Virus record (IMG/VR): IMGVR_UViG_3300037189_027864
Location: 1 to 21,546 of that record
DNA length: 21,546 nt
Strand: one strand, 5' to 3'
Origin: a virus
Shown here: piece by piece, positions 15,135-21,546 of the stretch
How the letters are laid out: each line of letters starts with the position of its first letter
How positions within the stretch are numbered: position 1 is the first letter of the stretch
The notes under the pieces: generated by a model
What the model was told of the DNA's origin: nothing
The model's database searches: none
Seen by the model: the letters and a program-made list of their open reading frames with translations, nothing else
Position numbers and translations under genes: made by a program

Positions 15135-15590
15135 TTATACGGTTGCTAACAGACCTACGGCGCGAAGCTTTGCAAGCAATGCGTTAAAATCTGCAACAAT
15201 ACCAGCAGTATTGTTCGCTGTACTGTCAGCTTGAACTGCCATCAAGTGGCCAAGTTCGTCAATGGTAACTTCTATGGTGGTACCATTATCGCCAACGGTT
15301 TGGGTAGCATAGCCAAGAAACTTGTTGCCAGAAAGGGTTTTGGTAACAACTGAATTTGTAGAGTCCCATGCAACAGCAGCACCTTGGGTGATGCCTTTAC
15401 CGGATCCAACTTCCTTTGCAAAGGAAAATACACCATCGGTTTTTACTGCGCCAGAAGTTCCGTTGGCAATGTTACCCAAGGCAACACCAACCAAGCGGCC
15501 AACAAACACAGGGGAACCCGAAGTAATAGTTGCTCCAGTTGAATTAGTCAACTGAAGAACTTCGCCTGAAATAATGAAATTTTGTGCCAT
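15135..15590 (-). CDS. Capsid cement protein, DUF2190-like
   Basis: This 151-aa protein follows the major capsid gene, the usual place for a decoration protein. 'SGEVLQLTNSTGATITSGSPVFVGRLVGVALGNIANGTSGAVKTDGVFSFAKEVGSGKGITQGAAVAWD' (about 7-75) is the DUF2190 pattern of a Gly/Thr-rich beta fold. A short helical end 'NNTAGIVADFNALLAKLRAVGLLA' follows. The ATG is directly preceded by seven A, a strong translation signal in Bacteroidota. Between it and the capsid gene lies a GC hairpin. Confidence 0.82.
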   Translation of the reverse strand: MAQNFIISGEVLQLTNSTGATITSGSPVFVGRLVGVALGNIANGTSGAVKTDGVFSFAKEVGSGKGITQGAAVAWDSTNSVVTKTLSGNKFLGYATQTVGDNGTTIEVTIDELGHLMAVQADSTANNTAGIVADFNALLAKLRAVGLLATV

Positions 15591-15607
15591 TTTTTTTGAG
15601 TGTTTAT

Positions 15608-15625
15608 GGGGCGGTTGCCCGCCCC
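15608..15625 (-). other. GC hairpin with GCAA tetraloop between capsid and cement genes
   Basis: On the minus strand a 7-bp stem, GGGGCGG/CCGCCCC (plus 15619-15625 and 15608-15614), encloses GCAA, a GNRA-type tetraloop. It lies 18 bases behind the capsid stop and 17 bases before the cement ATG. A-rich sequence follows instead of a T-run, so a simple intrinsic terminator is not supported. A 3' stabiliser or processing point of the abundant capsid message is inferred. Confidence 0.6.
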
Positions 15626-15643
15626 TTATTTAGATTTCAATGA

Positions 15644-17725
15644 TTACGCGCCTGGATTGTAAACAACACCACGGTATCCGATTGCACCTACACCATAGTC
15701 CAAGCGAATCTTCCACTGCATTCCGTCAACCTCATAGCCCATTTGGCTTTCCATGTATGGAGTTTGAACTCCATCAAGGAACGCAACCTCAAGCACGGGC
15801 TCAACGTTCGGGTCAGCAAACATGTAGTATGCTGTTCCTGAAAGACGAGGAGTATCCACAACGTTGTTCAGTAAACCATTTACCAAATTCGGACGCTGAA
15901 GTTTGTTTGAAGCATCAGGATCGTACTGGCTTCCGTTCACAATACGGGCAGCTCCTGCAATCGACATTGGGAACAATCCAATCGAAGGACGGATGTTCAA
16001 ATAGTCATTGTTGTCCTTGTCTTTTTGTTGAGCCATCAAAATACGCATGGCTTCAAATGAAGCCACCGTAGGGGCTACACCAGTACCAATCTTATTTCCG
16101 TGGTCAGTGTGGATCAAAGCTTTGCCATCAACCATATTTGGACCCATGCCGCTGTTCAAAGCAAGCAAAGCAAACAAATCGTTCTCAATTGAACGGGCAG
16201 CAGCTTGTCCAAGCATAGCAGCCAAACGAGCAAACGCATTCAAATCATCGTTCACAATCATCTGACGTGAAACGTTGATAAGGTTACCCTTGGTACCAAC
16301 GCTGATCTTCTCAAAGTCAGCATCGGTAATTTTCTTGGTCTTGAACTCTCCGTTTTCACCTACTGACTCAAGGTCAGAGAAACTTCCCATGCGAAGCCGC
16401 TTGTACTCGCGGAAATCTCCAACGGAACCGGTAACAGCAATTTGCCTCCATATAAGAGCAAGATTCTCATAATTGGCCAAAAGAATCCGGCGATTAGTTC
16501 CTTCAAGAATAACAGAAAAGTCGCTTCCAGAACTGGTAATTGCACGACCGGCAATCTCCATTTTGTCCATGCCTTCGTAATTTACACCAGCACGTTTCAA
16601 GCAATCCTTGGCGAAATCTAACAAAGTCATACCACGGAACTTATTCGCTTCTTTGCGAACATCCTCGTTGTAGTGCTTGGCAACATCGCCCACCTGAGCA
16701 GAACGCATAACCAAAGCAGCTTCACCAGCGGTTCTGCGAATTTCAACCTCGCGGTCGCGGCCCACCGATACATTACCATGAACTTTAGGCTGTCCAGCAA
16801 ATGACTGGTCAATAACTGCACCACGAACAACGTCAATGCTTGAGTTTTCGTTAACGTGCTTATTGACAAAATCCTCTCCAAGGCCAGCTTTAGAGGCTAA
16901 AGAACGAATTTCGGTAATTCTCTCACGCTCGGTGCGAGCAGCTTCTGCACGGGCATTCTCTGCCGATACAGGGTCAGGAGATGGAGCATGAGTGGGCGCA
17001 GGAGGAACGGGCAATTGAGCCGAACTCTCCAACAATTCAGTCAACTGCTCATCAGTAGCGTTATTTTCAAACGCAATGCTGCGCTGCTTCAATAACGCAA
17101 TGATCGTTTCACGTTTCATTGGTTTGGGTTTGTTTGGGTTTAGGATTTTATCAATTGATACTGGGTAATCTTCTGCATTTTCACTTCTGGCTGATGCTGA
17201 TGGATCAGCTGGAACGGCTACAAACGAAACTTCCATAGGTTCCCAATCTTCCGCACGGTATGTAGCGTATTGTTGTCCTTCTGTGCGAGGAATCTCCATG
17301 TACCTGTGAACCTTGTATCCAACAGATACATTTTTCTTGATGCCGTCTCGTATATCGTTAATCAACGGAAGCACTTCGTCATTGGAAGAAAAACGAACAA
17401 TGCCTCGAGCTTGATTTCCAATAAACTTCACTTCAGTCATAATGCCAATCTGGTCATCAATACTCGCATAGTGATCTTTTAGAATGGGAAGGCCGCTGTC
17501 AATTCGCTCTTTGCGAATATGTTGCGGATCCATACTCAAAATTTCATAAAATGGCTCATCTGAAACACGCCAGTTCCGAGTCAAAACGGCATTATCGGTG
17601 GCAAAAACAACTTCTACCGTTCGTTTATTTTCATCAAAGGTAGAAACGTCAAACTGGGCGCGAACGCGCAAATCAGATACATTTCGGCTTTGATTGCGGT
17701 ATGATAGCCCGTTGTTTAAATCCAT
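15644..17725 (-). CDS. Prohead protease / major capsid fusion protein
   Basis: This protein (693 aa from ATG 17725) carries protease, scaffold and capsid in one chain. Residues about 10-180 are an HK97-type (S78) prohead protease: 'GLPILKDHYASIDDQIG' (His85 catalytic), 'NVSVGY' (Ser134 catalytic), then 'WEPMEVSFVAVPADPSA' (159-177). Residues about 200-330 are a scaffold-like region with a Pro-rich segment and a charged helix ('AENARAEAARTERERITEIR'). The rest is a capsid fold ('NSGMGPNMVDGKALIHTDHGN', 'VEPVLEVAFLDG'). An in-frame TTG at 17764 would add 13 residues, but ATG 17725 begins at the normal family start. Confidence 0.92.
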   Translation of the reverse strand: MDLNNGLSYRNQSRNVSDLRVRAQFDVSTFDENKRTVEVVFATDNAVLTRNWRVSDEPFYEILSMDPQHIRKERIDSGLPILKDHYASIDDQIGIMTEVKFIGNQARGIVRFSSNDEVLPLINDIRDGIKKNVSVGYKVHRYMEIPRTEGQQYATYRAEDWEPMEVSFVAVPADPSASARSENAEDYPVSIDKILNPNKPKPMKRETIIALLKQRSIAFENNATDEQLTELLESSAQLPVPPAPTHAPSPDPVSAENARAEAARTERERITEIRSLASKAGLGEDFVNKHVNENSSIDVVRGAVIDQSFAGQPKVHGNVSVGRDREVEIRRTAGEAALVMRSAQVGDVAKHYNEDVRKEANKFRGMTLLDFAKDCLKRAGVNYEGMDKMEIAGRAITSSGSDFSVILEGTNRRILLANYENLALIWRQIAVTGSVGDFREYKRLRMGSFSDLESVGENGEFKTKKITDADFEKISVGTKGNLINVSRQMIVNDDLNAFARLAAMLGQAAARSIENDLFALLALNSGMGPNMVDGKALIHTDHGNKIGTGVAPTVASFEAMRILMAQQKDKDNNDYLNIRPSIGLFPMSIAGAARIVNGSQYDPDASNKLQRPNLVNGLLNNVVDTPRLSGTAYYMFADPNVEPVLEVAFLDGVQTPYMESQMGYEVDGMQWKIRLDYGVGAIGYRGVVYNPGA

Positions 17726-17730
17726 TGGAT

Positions 17731-17765
17731 GCAAATGTAAAAAAAGTTTTTTATTCAAATGCAAA
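17731..17765 (-). promoter_or_regulatory. Candidate Bacteroidota-type promoter before the capsid gene
   Basis: In the 45-base AT-rich gap, the minus strand reads TTTGCATTTG (plus 17756-17765) followed by TACATTTGC (plus 17731-17739). This is the TAnnTTTG -7 box, with TTTG at a spacing of 22 or 16 bases, the first within the 17-23 range quoted for Bacteroidota. The transcription start would lie at or next to the capsid ATG (17725), giving an almost leaderless message. It could allow extra capsid transcription inside the operon. AT-rich sequence makes chance matches easy. Confidence 0.4.
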
Positions 17766-17770
17766 TTTTT

Positions 17771-18037
17771 TTATTTACCAGGCAATAAATTTAACAAATA
17801 GAACAGTTTTGACTTGATTACTAATTGCTCATGTTCATCATAAACCGGTTTGTATTTCTGTTCACTACCTGGAAAGTTTAAAGAAGAATCAACAACCTCT
17901 GAGCACAACATGTCGTTAAACATTTTTATGAAGTCCTGCATTTCGCTAAAGGATATAGCCCTTTTCCTCGGGGTAGCCTTTGGCTTTAGTGGTACTTTCT
18001 TAGTGTTTGGCATTGATTGTAAAGATAAGCAAAACAT
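17771..18037 (-). CDS. Small protein of unknown function before the capsid gene
   Basis: This protein (88 aa from ATG 18037) is not recognised. The start forms a TGATG overlap with the metallophosphoesterase stop. Another ATG (18013), giving 80 aa, starts at 'MPNTKKVPLKPKATPRKRAISF', a strongly basic, Pro-rich segment that looks more like a natural N-terminus. The remainder is helical ('FSEMQDFIKMFNDMLCSEV', 'EHEQLVIKSKLFYLLNLLPG'). The position before the capsid protease could mean a scaffold or DNA-binding helper, but there is no family evidence. Confidence 0.6.
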   Translation of the reverse strand: MFCLSLQSMPNTKKVPLKPKATPRKRAISFSEMQDFIKMFNDMLCSEVVDSSLNFPGSEQKYKPVYDEHEQLVIKSKLFYLLNLLPGK

Positions 18038-19221
18038 CAAAACAAGATATTCAACTTTGTGGTATAGCCATGTTTTTTATCAATCATTTTGAATCCTTGT
18101 TGAGGCCGCTCAAACGATGCCCCGATGCGCTGGGCGTATGCCGAATAACCAATTCCTGAGCCATTCACCATGCAGTCCTTGGTGGCTTCAAACAACTGAT
18201 GATAGTGGCCCATAAAATTAAAGTCTGCTTTTATAGTGGTGTTGTACCTGCCAATGGCTTTGATGAGTGGAACCGTCAATCCTCCGATGCCACCACCATA
18301 GCTAATTGTATCCCCATGCCAAAAGCGGTTCACAAACCCGAACACATTCACGTAAGCAAAAAGCCCATCCGGCACAACGAACTCAAACCGTTTGTTGGTC
18401 TGGTAATAATCCTGAAGGTCTTTGTACATCATCCATTCGTAGCTGTTCTTATGCCCAGTGGACACCCTCGGCTTCTTGTTCGTTCGCCCATGGTTGCCAT
18501 AATTACACACCACGACGATGCGCTCAAAATTACCATGCTGTGCGTAAAAATCTAACGCGCTTATGATGCGCTTCTTTGCGAAGCGTACTGCTTGTACAGG
18601 ACTGAGATAATTGCTCTCTTCCAATTCTTCATGGATGTATCCCGTGATGAAGTCGCCACCAAGCCATATAATTGCCTGTTTTACCTCGCTGCTGTGCCGT
18701 TCCTTATGCACAAGCTTCATGCTATTTTGGATGCACCTAACCCATCTGTGTTCGGCTATCTCAAGGTTATACTCGTTTAACCCATTGATGGTTCGCGGGT
18801 CTATATTTTCCTCGAAATGCCAGTCGGATAACATAATCACCGGACATGCCTCGCTCTTGCCTTGGCTGAATAATGGCTCAATACAATGCACATCCACTCG
18901 CTCTCTGATAACAATCATTGCATCAAATCGCTTTTCGGCCTCCTCAAGTTTTACAAGAACGTGCTTGTATTTCTCGTTCAGTTGCCTTATTTTAGCCGAT
19001 TCGCGTATAGCAGATACATCGCCCGCAACGCGCTCCTCTACCGTTAGTTCGCGCTTCTCTTTTTTGTCGGTATGCTTTTCTTGCGGATTTTTAATCTTCC
19101 AATAAGCAACCTTCAAGCTTTTATACTCAGGGTCTTTTGTACTTATGCCCAATGCTGCGGCTACCTGTTTTGTAGTCTTTCCTTCATAGTCAACAGATAA
19201 AACCTTTTCCCTCCAAGTCAT
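18037..19221 (-). CDS. Calcineurin-like metallophosphoesterase with N-terminal HTH
   Basis: This 394-aa protein has all the metal-binding motifs of calcineurin-like phosphoesterases in order: 'LSDWHFEE' (Asp133, His135), 'WLGGDF' (Asp190), 'GNHGR' (Asn243, His244), 'WHGD' (His302) and 'MGHYH' (His339, His341). Residues 16-45 ('TTKQVAAALGISTKDPEYKSLKVAYWKI') look like a helix-turn-helix, followed by a charged coiled-coil (about 75-115). The substrate is unknown; nuclease or phosphodiesterase action on DNA or nucleotides is a family possibility. It sits between portal and capsid protease, three bases behind the portal stop, which is unusual for a non-virion enzyme. It may be carried for processing or protection at packaging. 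Confidence 0.85.
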   Translation of the reverse strand: MTWREKVLSVDYEGKTTKQVAAALGISTKDPEYKSLKVAYWKIKNPQEKHTDKKEKRELTVEERVAGDVSAIRESAKIRQLNEKYKHVLVKLEEAEKRFDAMIVIRERVDVHCIEPLFSQGKSEACPVIMLSDWHFEENIDPRTINGLNEYNLEIAEHRWVRCIQNSMKLVHKERHSSEVKQAIIWLGGDFITGYIHEELEESNYLSPVQAVRFAKKRIISALDFYAQHGNFERIVVVCNYGNHGRTNKKPRVSTGHKNSYEWMMYKDLQDYYQTNKRFEFVVPDGLFAYVNVFGFVNRFWHGDTISYGGGIGGLTVPLIKAIGRYNTTIKADFNFMGHYHQLFEATKDCMVNGSGIGYSAYAQRIGASFERPQQGFKMIDKKHGYTTKLNILF

Positions 19222-19224
19222 TTT

Positions 19225-20664
19225 CTATGGATTTGGTTGCATATCGGTTCGGTTCAACCTATTAGGGTCAAATGCGGGATCAGACTCAGGAACTACATTT
19301 GCAGAAATAAACAACTCGTGGTCTGTTTTTAGCTCACGAATAACATCTTGAGGGTCCCTGCCTAATTTTCGTACTTGATTCTGCCAACTGTCCATTCCTG
19401 ACCTAATCAATTGCTTCATGCCCTCAGTTTCCTTTACAGGATCAATCATCTCACGTCTTGGTGGTGTCCATGTAACAACTGATGCAGAACGGTATCCAAT
19501 CAATTCCATTGCATCGCTAAACCATTGATAAACAGGTTGGCAAAACTGAGCAATCATAATGTTCTCTTGCCAACTCACAATGTTCCGGTGCATCTCGAGC
19601 CAGCCCATACGGCCAGAACTAAACGATGTGTTTGCAAGGTCGCTGGTTAAGCTTTCGTATGTAATCCCATATCCAATGGCAATGCTTTGCAATGTTGATT
19701 TTACATATTCGGCATATCCTTGAGTAGCCGGTGGGGCCGCAAATGATATACTTTGGCCTGGATTCAATGTCGTAACGCTTCCAGGTTCTATTCTATCAGG
19801 TACAGAACCCTTGCTATTTGAAATTCCGTTTGTATCCGTAACAAAAGCTGCAAAACACGCTGCAATCTTACGCCTCATCAACTCAGCGTCCTGATACTCA
19901 TCCAAATCACGTACACGAAGAAATGCGCTCACGCCAAATGGAATACCACGAACTTGACCAGGGCGGTCTACCCGATAAACATGGCAAACATCCTCGGCCC
20001 GAACTCGAGAAGATTGAGGGTAAAGCGTTAATAACGGATCGCCAGGATGACGGTCAAAAATCCAATATGCAATTCGCTTACCGGTTTTATCAAACTCAAC
20101 ACCTTGCATAATCATGGTGCCGTCAGCCAACGTATCTTGAAACCTATTTACATCAAGGTAATCGGCCTCCAAAACCTGCAACTTGATAGAAATCTTATTC
20201 CGGTCCCTTGTACGACGACGAATAATTATGCACTCACCATCTTGGGCTACTGCTTTCATAATTTGCTCTTGCAAACCATAAAAATTCAACTGCCCATTGT
20301 AGTCGCAATCAGTGCTCTCGGCCCATGTTTTCCATTGATCGTTTATGCGACGACTCTGCAATTCGGATGTTCCAGTATGGGAAGGACGTATTCCAGGGCC
20401 AATGGTATTGGTAGCAATTACATGAACAGCACGTTGAGCGTAGGTATTGTTCCGAACTAATTCCCGAGACTTATTCCGAAGTTGAGTCAACGCATAAACG
20501 CTTTCAGCATTTGCAGAACCCGCATTTGATCCTTGCATGCCACCACGACGACCGTTCTGCGCTGCCTCATATCCACGAAGCATGTTGAAAGCCACCTTGG
20601 CTCGTTCGCGATTGAGAGCCCAAACAGGCGATATGGTCTGAATTACATTCTCAATTAGGCTCAT
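19225..20664 (-). CDS. Portal protein, lambda family
   Basis: This 479-aa protein forms the portal ring through which DNA is packaged. It is the lambda gpB-type family: N-terminal 'VRNNTYAQRAVHVIATNTIGPGI' (about 70-92), 'DCDYNGQLNFYGLQEQIMKAVAQDGECIIIRRR', 'LQVLEADYLD', 'VEFDKTGKRIAYWIFDRHPGD', 'IPFGVSAFLRVRDLDEYQDAELMRRKIAACFAAF' and 'TYESLTSDLANTSFSSGRMGWLEMHR', all in the family order. It overlaps the gpW-like gene by four bases (ATGA). Confidence 0.94.
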   Translation of the reverse strand: MSLIENVIQTISPVWALNRERAKVAFNMLRGYEAAQNGRRGGMQGSNAGSANAESVYALTQLRNKSRELVRNNTYAQRAVHVIATNTIGPGIRPSHTGTSELQSRRINDQWKTWAESTDCDYNGQLNFYGLQEQIMKAVAQDGECIIIRRRTRDRNKISIKLQVLEADYLDVNRFQDTLADGTMIMQGVEFDKTGKRIAYWIFDRHPGDPLLTLYPQSSRVRAEDVCHVYRVDRPGQVRGIPFGVSAFLRVRDLDEYQDAELMRRKIAACFAAFVTDTNGISNSKGSVPDRIEPGSVTTLNPGQSISFAAPPATQGYAEYVKSTLQSIAIGYGITYESLTSDLANTSFSSGRMGWLEMHRNIVSWQENIMIAQFCQPVYQWFSDAMELIGYRSASVVTWTPPRREMIDPVKETEGMKQLIRSGMDSWQNQVRKLGRDPQDVIRELKTDHELFISANVVPESDPAFDPNRLNRTDMQPNP

Positions 20665-20879
20665 TGGCTATCAAGAGGATATGCCCCCTTATTAAATGTT
20701 GGTGTGTTGATGTGAAGTTTTCCAGATACAATGCCAAGTTCTTGCTCCATTGCACCTTTAATCAATAACATTTCAGCAAGACTTCTGTATTCTACGGTCT
20801 TATCCCCATACTTAACAACTCTTGCACCTTGGGCAATAGATTGTTTAAGCGCATCGTAGTCAGTTTGAGTCCAAGCCAT
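20661..20879 (-). CDS. gpW-like head-tail joining protein
   Basis: This 72-aa protein lies before the portal, as lambda W lies before B. The pattern 'TQTDYDALKQSIAQGARVVKYGDKTVEYRSLAEMLLIKGAMEQ' (helix, beta hairpin with 'V.Y.D..VEYRS..EM', helix) is that of the gpW family, which stabilises filled heads and offers the site for tail attachment. The last 20 residues are disordered-looking. The ATG follows TAACAATA, the same context as the sheath and tube genes. Confidence 0.75.
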   Translation of the reverse strand: MAWTQTDYDALKQSIAQGARVVKYGDKTVEYRSLAEMLLIKGAMEQELGIVSGKLHINTPTFNKGAYPLDSQ

Positions 20880-20899
20880 TATTGTTATCTTAAACGGTG

Positions 20900-21061
20900 T
20901 TAAATACTTTTCAATTTTGTCAAGGTATCCTGAGTTTCATCAAGCAATGCTTGGTACTTAATAACAGCCTCCACGTCGCCCTGAGCCTCGTGGGCCTTTA
21001 CCATTGCCTGAAAATGCCGCAGCCTGTTCTCTGCTAATTCAATTAGTTGTTCTATTTTCAT
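20900..21061 (-). CDS. Small coiled-coil protein, unknown
   Basis: I read this 53-aa ORF directly: it starts 'MKIEQLIELAENRLRHFQAM' and ends '...QDTLTKLKSI'. It is almost entirely helical with a heptad-like pattern of Leu/Ile and Glu/Lys. Its ATG overlaps the stop of the upstream gene by one base (TGATG), and its stop is 20 bases from the gpW-like ATG. The tight fit and composition support coding. The function is unknown; small coiled-coil proteins next to head genes are common. Confidence 0.65.
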   Translation of the reverse strand: MKIEQLIELAENRLRHFQAMVKAHEAQGDVEAVIKYQALLDETQDTLTKLKSI

Positions 21062-21546
21062 CAGATGACCATTTGTCGTTCGTGAATACTTGATGTGTTA
21101 CCGATAAAGTACACGTAGGGGATAATGGTTGACCCATCGACATTAAGGTAAACGTATGCCGTGTTGCCCACGACAGCCGCGCCCTGCACGTTGTTGATAC
21201 TACTCCAGCCATCGACCTCTCCTGTGGCCACGTTCAAGCGATACCAGCGCAAGGTGGCATCCTTCTGAATGTATATGAAGTTGCCATAGTATGCGTACTT
21301 CGTGCCTGTGGTGAACGTTTCCGCGTTCGGGGTATAGGTAACACCACTTACCCATGTGTTCGCCGCTATGTCGTAATAATCAAGCACCGCACCTGCACCA
21401 CCTCGGAAGCTGTATATCCTTTGGCCATTGCGTATTGAGTTTTCAGTTGTCCAGTCGCTATCTGTAACACCCCAAACCCAGTTGCCACTCATTCCCGTAG
21501 AAGGAGCAGCCGCACGGGCCGCAGTAGGGCTTAAAGTCGTCCATGT
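21061..21546 (-). CDS. Partial propeller-like protein (C-terminal part)
   Basis: The frame is open from the right edge (161 codons visible), so the N-terminus is outside the window; the ATG at 21492 is probably internal. Repeats of Trp/Tyr-rich beta strands separated by Gly turns ('RIYSFRGGAGAVLDYYDIAANTWVSG', 'KYAYYGNFIYIQKDATLRWYRLNVATGEVDGW', 'VVGNTAYVYLNVDGS') resemble Kelch-like propeller blades: 'YDIA.NTW' then 'Y.L....G..DGW'. Hand-counted GC at 21181-21300 is about 51%. A surface or virion-associated role is inferred; no enzyme motif. Confidence 0.6.
   Translation of the reverse strand, partial: TWTTLSPTAARAAAPSTGMSGNWVWGVTDSDWTTENSIRNGQRIYSFRGGAGAVLDYYDIAANTWVSGVTYTPNAETFTTGTKYAYYGNFIYIQKDATLRWYRLNVATGEVDGWSSINNVQGAAVVGNTAYVYLNVDGSTIIPYVYFIGNTSSIHERQMVI

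Noticed and set aside
15608-15630. Reading the GC hairpin after the capsid gene as a transcription terminator
   Set aside because: On the minus strand the stem is followed by ATAAACACTC, not T-rich, and the operon continues with tightly spaced tail genes.
18199-19105. Plus-strand ORFs of 86-164 codons opposite the metallophosphoesterase
   Set aside because: The minus-strand gene has all catalytic motifs in frame; the opposite ORFs are by-products of its codon use.
1-21546. CRISPR arrays, insertion sequences or defence cassettes
   Set aside because: No regularly spaced repeats, transposase motifs or terminal inverted repeats were seen; the whole window is explained by phage genes.

Overview
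The window is the late, virion-building half of a contractile-tailed (myovirus-type) bacteriophage or prophage, most likely one infecting a Bacteroidota host. All structural genes are on the minus strand, so they read from the right edge towards the left. The host inference rests on three things. Start codons are preceded by A-rich stretches (AAACAATA-ATG, or a run of A directly before ATG) rather than clear Shine-Dalgarno sequences. One intergenic gap carries a TTTG...TAnnTTTG arrangement, the Bacteroidota promoter form. The composition is AT-rich with Bacteroidota-like phage proteins. No integrase, repressor or terminase lies in the window, so lifestyle cannot be decided.

In transcription order (right to left), the head module comes first: a partial propeller-like protein cut by the right edge, a 53-aa coiled-coil protein, a gpW-like joining protein, a lambda-type portal, a calcineurin-like metallophosphoesterase, an 88-aa unknown, a prohead protease fused to the major capsid protein, and a DUF2190 capsid cement protein. 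The neck follows: a head-tail joining protein and homologues of Mu gp37 (DUF1834) and gp38 (DUF2635). The tail has the P2 gene order FI-FII-E/E'-T-U-X-D-V-W-J-I-fibre: sheath, tube, a frameshifted tail-assembly chaperone, tape measure, gpU, LysM gpX, a gpD hub fused to an N-terminal GH73 glucosaminidase, spike gpV, a 79-aa unknown, gp25-like W, baseplate J, gpI, a fibre-base protein and a collar-domain fibre. An M15 peptidase endolysin closes the cassette. Two further unknown genes (243 and 71 aa) sit between gpX and gpD. The particle is therefore a mosaic: lambda/HK97-type head, Mu-type neck, P2-type tail and baseplate.

The cassette appears to be one long operon. Many genes join by a single-base TAATG/TGATG overlap, and others by a 4-base ATGA overlap. 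It ends at a strong hairpin with a T-run at about 626-650. On the other side of this terminator, on the plus strand and convergent, lies a RecT-like single-strand annealing protein, the only early-type gene visible.

The observations most worth a second look are a complete -1 programmed frameshift site (AAATTTT plus an 8-bp downstream stem) in the tail chaperone; a tRNA-Met(CAU)-like gene embedded 6 nt behind the tube gene; the metallophosphoesterase inserted between portal and capsid; a GNRA-loop GC hairpin between capsid and cement genes; an EF-hand-like calcium loop in the endolysin; and a patchwork of GC-richer segments. No stretch longer than about 65 bases lacks a gene. I did not find a wholly new system. 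The novelty is in the arrangement and in the unassigned small genes.
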